The notes: generated by a model from the sequence alone, not told the origin. DNA of 64,000 nt from Desulfurobacterium pacificum (GCF_900182835.1 NZ_FXUB01000003.1:124001-188000), one strand, 5' to 3'; numbered from the stretch's first letter, positions 44,732 through 53,310 are shown. Numbers and translations: made by a program.

Positions 44732-44740
44732 TGCTATAAT
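44732..44740 (+). promoter_or_regulatory. Extended -10 promoter before the Cys-rich lipoprotein gene
   Basis: TGC-TATAAT, 31 bases before the GTG at 44771. A TTAACA at 44715-44720 is close to a -35 but only 14 bases away, so the extended -10 probably carries the promoter. Confidence 0.55.
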
Positions 44741-44770
44741 CCTGTTTAGTTAGTTTTTAGGAGGTTTATA

Positions 44771-45361
44771 GTGAGAAAGTTGTTCGTTTTTGCGTTTGTT
44801 TTTCTTGCTTCCTGTGGAGGACCTGAGTTTGCCGTTAAGTATAAGTACGTTCCGCCTGCAGACAATAGAGTTTGCCTTGAAACTTGCGATAAAAAGTTTA
44901 ACGCTTGCGTTGAAAAGTGTAGTGAGAGAAGAGAAAGGTGTCTTGAGAAGGTCAGGAAAGAAGCAGAACAAATTTACAGAGAGCAGTTAAGAGAGTATTC
45001 TAAGCAGGTGGAGCTTTACAATAAGGAGATTAAAAACTATCAGAATGAGCTTTTGAGCTGGAACGATAAGTTTACAAAGCTTTACAAGGATTATAGATAC
45101 TTTGATGCCGTTTGCAGAAGAACGAAAGATTACGTTGCCTGTAACAGGAGAGATGAACTGAGAGAACTTTTAGAAGACTTAAACGATGAAAAACCGAAAA
45201 AGCCTGTAAAACCTGAAGCTCCTTCTTTTGAAAGGATACTTGCAAGGCTGCAGGCGTCATGTAACGTTGATTGCGGTTGCAAGGATATTTACGATGCTTG
45301 CTTTACTTCCTGCGGTGGCAAGTTGATTCCTTATAAGTTTTGTGTGAAAAACTGTAAATAG
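44771..45361 (+). CDS. Cys-rich coiled-coil lipoprotein
   Basis: 196 residues. The signal peptide ends in a lipobox (VFLASC, lipidated Cys about 15). Two Cys clusters (CLETCDKKFNACVEKCSERR and CNVDCGCKDIYDACFTSCGG plus CVKNC) flank a charged coiled coil (EQIYREQLREYSKQVELYNK). The repeated C-x3-C-x6-C-x3-C spacing suggests a disulfide-stapled helical hairpin at both ends, or metal binding. I do not recognise the family. GTG start after AGGAGG; it has its own promoter. Confidence 0.75.
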   Translation: MRKLFVFAFVFLASCGGPEFAVKYKYVPPADNRVCLETCDKKFNACVEKCSERRERCLEKVRKEAEQIYREQLREYSKQVELYNKEIKNYQNELLSWNDKFTKLYKDYRYFDAVCRRTKDYVACNRRDELRELLEDLNDEKPKKPVKPEAPSFERILARLQASCNVDCGCKDIYDACFTSCGGKLIPYKFCVKNCK

Positions 45362-45370
45362 GAGGTTAAT

Positions 45371-45757
45371 TTGGAAATAAAAACTCACGAGAAAATAGAC
45401 AAGCGTTTGTGCGGAGAACCTGTAAAGTTGGAGGAGGGGAGAGCAGAGGTTAAGCTGAAAACCGTTCCTGAAATGGCTGCCGATGAAAAGGGATTGGTTC
45501 ACGGCGGTTTTGTTTTCGGGCAGGCAGATTACGCTGCAATGCTTGCCGTTAACCATCCAAACGTTGTTTTAGGGGCAGCTAACGTCAAGTTCTTGAAACC
45601 TGTTAAGGTAGGTGACATTTTGCTGGCAAAAGCGCAGGTAGTAAAAGAAGAAGGCAAGAAAAGGATTGTTGACGTTGTTGTTGAAAGGGACGGGGAAGCG
45701 GTTTTTGAAGGAGAATTTACCTGCTTTGTTCTACCTGTTCACGTTTTGGAGAGATGA
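45371..45757 (+). CDS. PaaI-like hotdog-fold thioesterase
   Basis: 128 residues, TTG start after AGGAGGTTAAT. It carries the hotdog core: VPEMAADEKGLVHGGFVFGQADYAAMLAVN (the HGG turn and acidic helix), NVKFLKPVKVGDILLAKAQVV and the final strand GEFTCFVLP. It should hydrolyse an acyl-CoA or acyl-carrier thioester; the substrate is unknown. It overlaps the next gene by 4 bases. Confidence 0.85.
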   Translation: MEIKTHEKIDKRLCGEPVKLEEGRAEVKLKTVPEMAADEKGLVHGGFVFGQADYAAMLAVNHPNVVLGAANVKFLKPVKVGDILLAKAQVVKEEGKKRIVDVVVERDGEAVFEGEFTCFVLPVHVLER

Positions 45758-46701
45758 GATTTAAAGTTACCGAAAAGGTTTTTAAAGAGGCTGAAAAAGA
45801 GGGGAGCGCGAGGGAGTTTTTCTTTAAGCTGTGTGAACTGCTTTCTGACGGAGAGCTTAGCAGAAAAGTTTTGAAGAAGCTATCTAAGGAAGAACAAGAA
45901 AAAGTTGTCTTTTCTTTGGTTAAAGAGAATGGGTTAGAGAGGTATTTTAAGCTCTCTGATAATCTCTTTGCTTCCTTGAGAAAAGCGTTCAGGGCGAAAT
46001 ACAGGCTTAACGTTGAGAAGGAATGGGAAGAGAAACTCTCTAACTGGCGAAAGGAATTTGAGGAAGCGCTTGATAGGGCGGTTGTTAGTTATCTGCTAAA
46101 AGCAGAGGGTAGAGAAATTGTTTATCAGCTTTACCTAAAAGGCTGGATAGTCGCTTCAGACGTTGTGAATGAGTTTAAGGGTAGCGGTGAGGATTTTGGT
46201 AAATGGGTGATGGAGAGGGGGGATTTTTCTTTTCTTGCATTGCGAATTGAAAAGTGGCTTGAACTTAAGCCGTTTAAGCGAAGAGAAAAGATTTTAAGAG
46301 ATATTTTGAAAGCCTATGAACTTGGTTGCCTTGAGCTTGCCATTTACGGTTTGTTTCCCCAAACGGAAGGGGTTATCTGGGATACCTTTTTGAAGGAAAA
46401 CGTTGTTGAGGCGGATTTAGAAAGTCTTATAAGGAAGAGAAACAGGAAGTTCGTTACCATTCAGTATGCCGTTAAGTTAATTGTTGAGAAGCTTTTGGGG
46501 AAAGATGAGATTCCGGATTTTTTTGATTGGGTCAGGTTTGTTGATTACAAGGAAGGAACGCTTAACAGGCACGCGATACAGCACGGCGTTGCGGTGAATT
46601 TCGGGACGAAGGAGAACTTTTTAAGGTTGTTCCTGTTTTTAGATTTTTTAGCAGAAATCGTTTTTTACCTTACAAAATCACCATCTCGTCGCGGTGGATG
46701 A
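45754..46701 (+). CDS. Unknown helical protein with R-x4-H/HG tail (HEPN-like candidate)
   Basis: 315 residues, mostly helical and charged, not recognised as a whole. Near the C-terminus is LNRHAIQHGVAVNFGTKENF followed by a hydrophobic helix. The NRH-x3-HG then YGT/FGT-x-N-type pattern recalls C-terminal domains of uncharacterised, often abortive-infection-associated proteins and the R-x4-6-H site of HEPN RNases. It has no signal or membrane segment. A GGGGGGATTTTT repeat copy (46217-46228) codes for part of ERGDFSFLAL. It ends 32 bases inside the convergent proB. Confidence 0.6.
   Translation: MRFKVTEKVFKEAEKEGSAREFFFKLCELLSDGELSRKVLKKLSKEEQEKVVFSLVKENGLERYFKLSDNLFASLRKAFRAKYRLNVEKEWEEKLSNWRKEFEEALDRAVVSYLLKAEGREIVYQLYLKGWIVASDVVNEFKGSGEDFGKWVMERGDFSFLALRIEKWLELKPFKRREKILRDILKAYELGCLELAIYGLFPQTEGVIWDTFLKENVVEADLESLIRKRNRKFVTIQYAVKLIVEKLLGKDEIPDFFDWVRFVDYKEGTLNRHAIQHGVAVNFGTKENFLRLFLFLDFLAEIVFYLTKSPSRRGG
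46211..46228 (+). repeat. Dispersed G-tract/GATTTT repeat, copy in the unknown 315-aa gene
   Basis: TGGAGAGGGGGGATTTTT, in the sense direction of the gene. Confidence 0.5.
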
Positions 46702-47725
46702 AAGCTTTTTTAAAAGAGCAAAGCTGGTCAGGGTTACACCTGACAATTCCCTTTCCTATCAGTTTACCGTTAAGGTCAAATATTTCCACTGCATCGCCTT
46801 TTCTGAAGTCACCTTCCACTTTTTTTACGCCTTTTGAAAGGAGGCTTTTGCCACTTTCTGTAATGGCTTTTACCGCTCCATCGTCTATGAATACTTTTCC
46901 TTTCGGTTTCATCAAGTATAGGATTCTGTAGCTTTTCGCTTTTAGTTTCTTTGCAGGTAGGAACAACGTGCCGATTCTTTCGCCTTTTAAGATTCGTTCT
47001 ATAACGTTTTCTTCCCTTCCGCCTGCTATTATTACCGGGATTCCTTTCTGGGAGGCTTTGACGGCGGCTTCAACTTTAGTCCACATTCCTCCCGTTCCAA
47101 ACGTAGTTTTTCCTTTAAAGTCGCAAAAACTTTCTAACTCTTTCGGGTCTTCAACTACAGGTATGAGTTTTGCGTCTTTGTGCTTGTTGGGGTCTTTGTC
47201 GTATAAACCGTTTGTCACCGTTAACATTATGAGAATGTCTGCTTCAAACAGAACGGCAACGTGGGCTGAAAGGTTGTCGTTGTCTCCTATTTTTATCTCT
47301 TCTACCGAAACGGTGTCGTTTTCGTTAACGATGGGTATGGTTTTAAACTTCATGAGGGCGTCTAAAGTGTTCTTTGCGTTTATGAAACGTTCTTTTGAGC
47401 GTAAATCTTCTGCCGTTAGTAGAACCTGGGCGATTTCTCTGCCGTGTTTTTTGAAAGCTTTTCTATATTCTGCCATTAGGTAAGGTTGACCAATTGCTGA
47501 AAGTGCTTGCTTTTCCTGAAGTGAAAAGGGCTTTCTGTTGAGCTTAATGGCTTTTATGCCTGCTAAAACGGCACCTGAACTTACTAAGACAACTTCCTTT
47601 CCGGCGTTTGATACGTTCGCTATCTGTTTAGCCAGATTCTCAATAAAATCGCTGTTGAGTCCGTTTTCGCCGGATAGTAGCTGAGAGCCTACCTTTATTA
47701 CTATTCTTTTAGCCTTCTGAAGCAT
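46670..47725 (-). CDS. proB: Glutamate 5-kinase with PUA domain
   Basis: 351 residues. The kinase domain ([61 protein letters not shown]) is followed by a PUA domain ([20 protein letters not shown]). It phosphorylates glutamate in proline synthesis. The start overlaps the obgE end by 17 bases. Confidence 0.96.
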   Translation of the reverse strand: MLQKAKRIVIKVGSQLLSGENGLNSDFIENLAKQIANVSNAGKEVVLVSSGAVLAGIKAIKLNRKPFSLQEKQALSAIGQPYLMAEYRKAFKKHGREIAQVLLTAEDLRSKERFINAKNTLDALMKFKTIPIVNENDTVSVEEIKIGDNDNLSAHVAVLFEADILIMLTVTNGLYDKDPNKHKDAKLIPVVEDPKELESFCDFKGKTTFGTGGMWTKVEAAVKASQKGIPVIIAGGREENVIERILKGERIGTLFLPAKKLKAKSYRILYLMKPKGKVFIDDGAVKAITESGKSLLSKGVKKVEGDFRKGDAVEIFDLNGKLIGKGIVRCNPDQLCSFKKAFIHRDEMVIL

Positions 47726-48731
47726 CTTCTTTCTCTAACTCCTTGAGCTTTTGAGCTACGAAATACATAAGTTCGTCAAGTCCTTCGCCGGTTACTGCCG
47801 AAATGGCAAAGAAAGGATAACCTTTTTTGTTGAAGTATTCCTTTAGTTTTTCTATTTTGCTTCTATCGGTAAGAGCGTCAATTTTCGTTCCTACAACTAT
47901 TTGCGGCTTTTGGGTGAGCTCTTCTGAGTAGAGTTTTAATTCTTCGTTGATTTTTTCAAAGGCTTCTTCCGGCGTTCTCGTCGGGTCTGTCAGGTCTATC
48001 AGATGGAGCAGCAGTTTTGTCCTTTCTACGTGCCTCAGGAATTCATGTCCTAAACCTTTGCCTGCGTGTGCACCTTCTATAAGACCGGGGATATCTGCAA
48101 CAACGAAAGAGTAGTCTCCAGCCTTTGCAACGCCTAAGATGGGGCGTAAGGTGGTGAAGGGGTAATCGGCGATTTCGGGTTTGGCTGCGGTGATGCGGGA
48201 GAGGAGGGTGGATTTTCCGGCATTTGGAAATCCTACAAGTCCTACGTCTGCTAAAAGTTTAAGTTCAAGTTCTATCCATCTTTCTTCGCCTGGCTCTCCC
48301 GGTTCTGCGAAGTCTGGCGCCTGGCGGGTTGGCGTTACGAACGCCGCGTTGCCTCTTCCGCCTCTTCCACCTTTTGCCACTACCAGTTTTTGTCCGTGTT
48401 CGGTTAAATCTCCTAAAACTTCGCCAGTTTCTGCATCTTTGACGACAGTTCCTACCGGGACTTTTATGATTAGGTCCTTTCCGCTTCTTCCCGTTTTCTT
48501 ACTTCCTTCTCCGTGCCTTCCTCTTTCTGCTTTGTATTGACGTTTGTATTTAAAGTCAAGTAGGGTGTGGACATTTCTGTCGGCTTCTAATATGACATCA
48601 CCGCCTTTTCCGCCGTCTCCGCCGGCAGGACCACCTTTGGGAACGAACTTTTCCCTTCTGAACGCTACGCAGCCGTTTCCGCCGCGTCCGCCTTGAACGA
48701 AGATTTTTGCTTTATCTATGAAAGTTGCCAC
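47709..48731 (-). CDS. obgE: Obg-family ribosome-associated GTPase
   Basis: 340 residues. The Gly-rich Obg fold ([20 protein letters not shown] onward) precedes the G domain: G1 [15 protein letters not shown]3 [10 protein letters not shown]4 GTKID. It assists large-subunit assembly. The GTG start at 48731 follows AAGGAGG by 5 bases. An 11-bp inverted repeat (48727-48737 and 48783-48793) has one arm over the start codon. Confidence 0.96.
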   Translation of the reverse strand: MATFIDKAKIFVQGGRGGNGCVAFRREKFVPKGGPAGGDGGKGGDVILEADRNVHTLLDFKYKRQYKAERGRHGEGSKKTGRSGKDLIIKVPVGTVVKDAETGEVLGDLTEHGQKLVVAKGGRGGRGNAAFVTPTRQAPDFAEPGEPGEERWIELELKLLADVGLVGFPNAGKSTLLSRITAAKPEIADYPFTTLRPILGVAKAGDYSFVVADIPGLIEGAHAGKGLGHEFLRHVERTKLLLHLIDLTDPTRTPEEAFEKINEELKLYSEELTQKPQIVVGTKIDALTDRSKIEKLKEYFNKKGYPFFAISAVTGEGLDELMYFVAQKLKELEKEDASEG

Positions 48732-48793
48732 AGTTACCTCCTTAATGGTCGGGCAAAAGAATCTGCCTTAATTATAAGGTAAGTAACTGTGGC
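48727..48793 (-). promoter_or_regulatory. Inverted repeat covering the obgE start, with TATAAT in the loop
   Basis: GCCACAGTTAC and GTAACTGTGGC are perfect 11-bp complements separated by 45 bases. On the minus strand the second arm covers the end of the ribosome site and the GTG start. A TATAAT (48771-48776) lies between the arms. Transcripts entering from upstream could fold and hide the start; those from the inner promoter could not. Confidence 0.5.
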
Positions 48794-48801
48794 TATAAAT
48801 T

Positions 48802-50481
48802 TTATTTCCCGATAAATTCTGGTTCGTCATCGTAATAGTCATCTTTACTAACGACGGACTCTACCATCTGACGCAGGTTATCATAGGCGTCGCGGCTTCC
48901 CCATATTCCGTAAATAGTTTTGTTGTTTATTTCGTTAAGTAGGTTTTGTATCGTTTCGTTATCGCAGGATATCTGGAAGTATCCGCTTCCAGAAATGAAT
49001 AGAATGAAGTTACTATCTGCTTTGCATATTCCTGCATCTGCCATGTAACTTGAACAGGGAATCTGGAATGTCATATCAGGTGTAAAGGTGAAGTTTGCAG
49101 AACCGGAACCATAAGCGGTGGGATAAGTATCATAATATGTGAAATTTACATTGCTATAGCTGGAATAATACTTACTGTCATTTACCTGAATTTCACCCTG
49201 TCCCCTTGTGGAAATGGAATGATTGGCTATTCTCAGAACAATATCCTGAGCGACGCCTTCGTTTCCGCTGAATAATATGTCATCATCGGTGTAGTATGAA
49301 ACTTTGCCACCGCTGAAGGTGATTCCGTCATGGTAATCACTATCGCTGCCAATCAGCGTTAAGACGTTCAGAAGGTCATTTTCGCTGGCTTTTGTGTATG
49401 TTATGGATGAACCGTCAATGGATAGGGTAACTCTTTCCAGAGCTGGACTTTCTGAATAGAAAGGGTTATCGATAAGGATACCGGCAAATCCTTTTTCATT
49501 GATGGTATGGATTAGTATGGCTTTAAGACCTTCTTCACCACTGGGCTGGAGAACCAGTATTGGGTAATTTATGAAAGTAATGGTAGGTGAAGTATAAGGG
49601 GATATTACTTTGTAATGTTCCATATCTGAAAAAATGAATGGGAAAGAGATAATAAATGTCCCATTTCCAGAATTATCGGTGTAGGAACCAATGATCTGGT
49701 CGGCTCTTATCTCAATTGGTTTTAAAGATAAAGTGTAATTGTCATCTCCTGCTTTTCCTTTTAATTCTTTGCTGGTTTTGAAAAACGAAAGTTTTTCGGA
49801 TGATTCAATCAGAGTCTCAGGATTACTATTTTCCAGTTCTAACTTTTTTCTCAATCGGTAGAATTTAACCCTTGTTTCATCTACAACAGTTGAATTACTT
49901 TCCATACAGTTTGCAAAACTTTCGCTATCTCTGAGAGAAGTATCAAGACAATAAACTAATTTCTCTCTGTTCCTTTCCCAGAATCTGTAAAAGTTTTTCT
50001 CTGGAGGCAGGAAGTTTGCACATACTGAGGAATTAAAGGAGGAAAAATCCCACGTTGTTATGGAAGAGTTTGTTGTGCACGTCTGAGCTAAATTTTCCAG
50101 ATATATTGCCAGATCAAGACCGATAGTTTCATTTTCTGTTCCGTTAAAAATGAAGTCTGTAGGTTTGATAACTTTGTTGTTAACTTTGTTTGAAGGGATA
50201 GTTCCCAGGTATATCGGTCCATTTTCTGTGTTTAGATAGACGTTAAGATTTCCTCCACTGTAATTTTTTATTGTGTATTTCCCCAGTTCATTGGTTTGAT
50301 TGCATAGGGGGGAAGTAACGGAGCTGCCTTCCGGGCATACTGTTAGTCCTTTTATGAAGGCATCGTATATCGATCCGCTTGCTGTTGTTGATGTGTTGCT
50401 TGAGATGTTACCACTGCCACAACTTGCCAGGAAGATGATACATAAACTACTGAATGCCAGTTTTGTTCGTAGATTTCTCAT
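48802..50481 (-). CDS. Large sequon-rich outer-surface lipoprotein
   Basis: 559 residues. The signal peptide ends in a lipobox (IFLASC), followed by a Ser/Thr/Gly-rich linker. An early domain (GSIYDAFIKGLTVC...GKYTIKNYSGG) looks like a carboxypeptidase-regulatory-like fold; the rest is beta-rich. I count 17 N-x-S/T sequons, for example NIS, NQT, NYS, NSS, NYT, NFT and NKT, against one or two in cytosolic proteins such as GyrA. It contains about ten further Cys. The family is not recognised. It has its own promoter; obgE follows downstream. Confidence 0.75.
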   Translation of the reverse strand: MRNLRTKLAFSSLCIIFLASCGSGNISSNTSTTASGSIYDAFIKGLTVCPEGSSVTSPLCNQTNELGKYTIKNYSGGNLNVYLNTENGPIYLGTIPSNKVNNKVIKPTDFIFNGTENETIGLDLAIYLENLAQTCTTNSSITTWDFSSFNSSVCANFLPPEKNFYRFWERNREKLVYCLDTSLRDSESFANCMESNSTVVDETRVKFYRLRKKLELENSNPETLIESSEKLSFFKTSKELKGKAGDDNYTLSLKPIEIRADQIIGSYTDNSGNGTFIISFPFIFSDMEHYKVISPYTSPTITFINYPILVLQPSGEEGLKAILIHTINEKGFAGILIDNPFYSESPALERVTLSIDGSSITYTKASENDLLNVLTLIGSDSDYHDGITFSGGKVSYYTDDDILFSGNEGVAQDIVLRIANHSISTRGQGEIQVNDSKYYSSYSNVNFTYYDTYPTAYGSGSANFTFTPDMTFQIPCSSYMADAGICKADSNFILFISGSGYFQISCDNETIQNLLNEINNKTIYGIWGSRDAYDNLRQMVESVVSKDDYYDDEPEFIGK

Positions 50482-50509
50482 ATTCTCCTCCGAGATAGGT
50501 TCTGATTTA

Positions 50510-50537
50510 ATAATAACTTTTTTATTTGATTTTTCAA
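50510..50537 (-). promoter_or_regulatory. Promoter of the large lipoprotein gene
   Basis: On the minus strand TTGAAA, a 16-base spacer and TATTAT, 28 bases before the ATG at 50481, which also has a GGAGGAG site. Confidence 0.55.
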
Positions 50538-50575
50538 TGTGGAAAATAATTTTTTTATTTTCAAGAGAATGATGG

Positions 50576-50604
50576 TTAACTCTTAAGAGCTTGTCCTGTA
50601 TAAT
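50576..50604 (+). promoter_or_regulatory. Promoter of the 50646 operon
   Basis: TTAACT (50576-50581), a 17-base spacer and TATAAT (50599-50604). It may drive the unknown gene, the methyltransferase, the DUF4911 gene and the pilin-like genes that follow. Confidence 0.55.
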
Positions 50605-50645
50605 CCTATTTTCAATTAGATGTTTTGGTTGATGAGGAGGTTGTT

Positions 50646-50957
50646 GTGGATTTTGAAAAGGAAAAGTTTTTTGAAGAGACTTTTCCCAACTTTTACAGAT
50701 TGCTTACTGACGTTGCTATGGGAGTTGAGGAAGGAAGGTCGGAGTGGGACGTTGTAAGGGAAGTTGTTACCGATTGTGAAACTGCAGAAAGTTTGATTGA
50801 AGAGATTGAGAAGTTTTTGAAGGAAAATCCTGCTCAGTTTGAGCACGTTGTTGAGGACGTTGGAAACAATTACTTTGATGATACAGATGACTTTTTGAGA
50901 TGGGTTGAACAAATTAAGAGGTACGTTTTGTCTGTTAAGGGGAGGTTGTGCAAATAG
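50646..50957 (+). CDS. Small acidic hypothetical protein (103 aa)
   Basis: Not recognised. Strongly acidic and helical (FEKEKFFEETFPNFYRLL; SLIEEIEKFLKENPAQFEHV), with no signal peptide or metal motif. GTG 50646 is taken as the start because AGGAGG (50635-50640) precedes it by 5 bases; upstream in-frame TTG 50625 has no site. It abuts the methyltransferase gene directly. Confidence 0.65.
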   Translation: MDFEKEKFFEETFPNFYRLLTDVAMGVEEGRSEWDVVREVVTDCETAESLIEEIEKFLKENPAQFEHVVEDVGNNYFDDTDDFLRWVEQIKRYVLSVKGRLCK

Positions 50958-51701
50958 GTGCGAGAAGATTGGGATTTATCAAGCTTTTTGAATGAAAAGA
51001 TGTGGTTTTATCAGAAGAAGGATGGGTTTAGATTTGGAACTGATACGTTTCTGCTTGCCGATTTTGTTCGTTTGAAGGGTAATGAGTATATAGCCGATTT
51101 AGGAACGGGATGTGGGGTTATACCGATTCTTCTGTTAAAGAAATATAAAGACGTTAAAGCGTTGGCGATTGATGTTTTGGCTGAGAACGTTGAACTTACA
51201 AAAGAAAATGCCCGTCTTAACGGCGTTGAAGATAGATTGGATGTGAGGCTTTTGAATGTAAAGGATGTCAGGAGAGAAGTGAGGGGTGGGATTTTTGACG
51301 TTGTTGTATCTAATCCTCCTTTTATAGAAGCTGGAACAGGTAATGTGGCTTCCAACTACCATAGGGCTGTTGCGAGGCAGGAGTTAGAGGCAAGGTTAGA
51401 GGATTTTGTTTTTGCAGCTGCTTATTTGCTAAAGAATAAGGGAAGTTTTTACGTTCTTTTACCTGTTCAGAGGTTTGTTGATGTTTTATGTTTGATGAGG
51501 AGTTATAAGTTAGAGCCTAAAAGAGTTCGTTTTATTCAGCCAGATTATGAAAGTGGTGCAAATCTCTTTTTGCTGGAAGGTAGGAAGAACAGCGGGAAGG
51601 GTTTAGTTGTAGAGCCTCCACTTGTTGTGTATTGCGACAGTAAGAAAAGGGTATATACTAAAGAGGTGGAAGAGAAGTATGGGGGATTTTTTGAAGGGTA
51701 G
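50958..51701 (+). CDS. TrmN6-like tRNA/RNA adenine-N6 methyltransferase
   Basis: 247 residues, class I SAM fold. It has IADLGTGCGVIPILLLKKY (motif I), ALAIDVLAENVELTKENARL and the catalytic VVSNPPFIEAG, the NPPF form of TrmN6/YfiC enzymes that methylate A37 of tRNA-Val. The early FRFGTDTFLLADFV is also typical. The GTG start follows GGAGG at a rather long distance. It overlaps the next gene by 23 bases. Confidence 0.85.
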   Translation: MREDWDLSSFLNEKMWFYQKKDGFRFGTDTFLLADFVRLKGNEYIADLGTGCGVIPILLLKKYKDVKALAIDVLAENVELTKENARLNGVEDRLDVRLLNVKDVRREVRGGIFDVVVSNPPFIEAGTGNVASNYHRAVARQELEARLEDFVFAAAYLLKNKGSFYVLLPVQRFVDVLCLMRSYKLEPKRVRFIQPDYESGANLFLLEGRKNSGKGLVVEPPLVVYCDSKKRVYTKEVEEKYGGFFEG

Positions 51702-51939
51702 GAATTTAGTCTGTGAAGTTGATGTGAAAGATATTGCATTTATTAACGCCATATTTGAGTGGTATCACGAGATTGCTACTGTTAGAACGAGAGATAGAAA
51801 GAAAGGTTTGATTGAACTCTGGATAGCACCTGATTTTTATGATGAAGCAATGAAAGCTGTTGATTGGCTTGTAAATGGTGGTTTTGTGAAAAAGTTTAAG
51901 ATAATTGAAGAGGTTGGTGATGATTGGTGGCGGGAGTAA
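51679..51939 (+). CDS. DUF4911-like small protein
   Basis: 86 residues. CEVDVKDIAFINAIFEWYHE, then IATVRTRDRKKGLIELWIAPDFYDEA, fits the DUF4911 pattern, a small alpha/beta domain of unknown role. The ATG at 51679 lies inside the methyltransferase 3' end; longer in-frame starts fall deeper in that gene. A GGGGGATTTTTT run codes for its first residues. Confidence 0.65.
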   Translation: MGDFLKGRNLVCEVDVKDIAFINAIFEWYHEIATVRTRDRKKGLIELWIAPDFYDEAMKAVDWLVNGGFVKKFKIIEEVGDDWWRE

Positions 51940-51944
51940 TTTTT

Positions 51945-52388
51945 ATGTTGAAACGTAGGAATGGTGGATTTTCATTAATTGAATTGTTGTTAGTTTTAAT
52001 TGTCTTAATTATTATAACTTCAATATCTGCTTTTGGCGTTTATAAATTGATTTCATACTATAAAGTAAGGACTTTTAGTGAAAAACTTTATTCAGAATTA
52101 GAATATGCAAGGTCTTTGGCGTATCAAAAGGGTAGTAGTGAGTTTAGAATAGAAAATGGTTACTGTAATGTGTATGCTCCTGTGGGAAGTTCTATTCCTG
52201 TAGTGGCGTTGAAAATACCGGAAAACGTTAATGTTACTTTAAGTTTATCTTTTTCTTCAGTTAATCAAGTTTTTAAACGTAATGGTTTGCCATATTATAA
52301 TGGAACTATTAACGTTAGTGGGTATGGTTTCACCTTTAAAATAGTAATGGATAATATCAGCGGTAGAATTTATTTGGAAAAGGGATAA
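51945..52388 (+). CDS. Pilin-like protein, GspH/FimT type
   Basis: 147 residues. A short leader ends in Gly-Gly before FSLIELLLVLIVLIIITSI, with Glu5 present; then a Tyr-rich body with a YCNVYAP strand. Start 51945 gives the normal short leader after GGGAG. Four N-x-S/T sequons (NVT, NGT, NVS, NIS) fall in the last third. First of four consecutive pilin-like genes that probably form one assembly. Confidence 0.85.
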   Translation: MLKRRNGGFSLIELLLVLIVLIIITSISAFGVYKLISYYKVRTFSEKLYSELEYARSLAYQKGSSEFRIENGYCNVYAPVGSSIPVVALKIPENVNVTLSLSFSSVNQVFKRNGLPYYNGTINVSGYGFTFKIVMDNISGRIYLEKG

Positions 52389-52771
52389 TGAGAAGAAGAG
52401 GTTTTACAGTTATTGAGGTGTTAGTGGCTATGGTAATTATGATGATATCGGTACTTGCTTTAACTCTTGCGTTAATTTATGCAATCAAGTTTTCTAAATT
52501 GAATCTTCTTAGGGAACAAGCATTATATAAAGCAGAAAAATTGGTTAACTATTTGGTTTCTCTCCCTTATACGGATACCTGCTTGCAAGCTGGAACTTAT
52601 AACTGTTCGTCTGGAACTTCCTGTTGTGATGGTTTTGCAGGAGATAGGCAAGTATCTTATTCTGTTTCTGACAATGGTTCTGATTTAAAGAAGATAGAGG
52701 TTAATGTAGAGTTTAGTTATGGTTCATATAATGCAACTGTTCACCTTGAACGTTTGAAAGGAAACTGGTGA
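52388..52771 (+). CDS. Pilin-like protein, PilV/GspI type
   Basis: 127 residues. The leader MRRRG is followed by FTVIEVLVAMVIMMISVLALTLAL, where the IEVLVAM core is typical of PilV/GspI. It has two Cys clusters (DTCLQAGTYNCSSGTSCCDG) that could form disulfides, and sequons NCS, NGS and NAT. It overlaps the previous stop by one base and the next gene by one base. Confidence 0.85.
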   Translation: MRRRGFTVIEVLVAMVIMMISVLALTLALIYAIKFSKLNLLREQALYKAEKLVNYLVSLPYTDTCLQAGTYNCSSGTSCCDGFAGDRQVSYSVSDNGSDLKKIEVNVEFSYGSYNATVHLERLKGNW

Positions 52772-53310
52772 TGAGAAAAGCTTTTTCACTCATAGAACTT
52801 TTAGTGACGATAGCTGTTGCTCTTTTAATAATTGGAGGAGCAGTATATTTTTTTTCTAAGGCACTTACTAATAATATAGGAACTTTGTCATTTTCCAGGG
52901 GAAGTGTTTCTGTTTTTCAAGCTGTTAAAGTTATTGATAGCGACCTCTTGAAAGCTGGATATGGAATAAATGATACAAGTGTTTATCCTCCTGTTAGTTG
53001 GGATAATGTTAATAGGATACTAATTATTAGGTATGTAGATTATGAAAAACCTGGTTGTGAAAATGCGACCTTTTCTTCTAGTTCTACTTGTAGTTATGTA
53101 GTTCAATATAAGTTGATTGATGGGAACTTAGAAAGAAAGGTGAATGGTAGTTTGTTCATTCCTATGTTTGACAGTGGAGTTGTTGAAGTAAGTGATTTTA
53201 ATGTTTCTTTTAATTCCACATCGCATGTTGTTAATTATAAGCTTGAAGGAACTCTAAATGGGAAATACTTTTCAATAGGAGATATTGTAATTTGTAGAAA
53301 TTGGCGTTAA
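52771..53310 (+). CDS. Pilin-like protein, PilW/GspJ type
   Basis: 179 residues. MRKAFSLIELLVTIAVALLIIGGAVYFF: the leader is only MRKA, so cleavage would follow Ala rather than Gly, as in some minor pilins. The body has a Cys pair (CENATFSSSSTC) and the sequons NDT, NAT, NGS, NVS and NST. ATG 52771 is preferred over GTG 52768. It has the length of PilW/GspJ. Confidence 0.82.
   Translation: MRKAFSLIELLVTIAVALLIIGGAVYFFSKALTNNIGTLSFSRGSVSVFQAVKVIDSDLLKAGYGINDTSVYPPVSWDNVNRILIIRYVDYEKPGCENATFSSSSTCSYVVQYKLIDGNLERKVNGSLFIPMFDSGVVEVSDFNVSFNSTSHVVNYKLEGTLNGKYFSIGDIVICRNWR

Noticed and set aside
48181-48540. 119-residue plus-strand open frame opposite obgE
   Set aside because: Shadow of the conserved Gly-rich obgE sequence; Ser/Pro-rich product without ribosome site.
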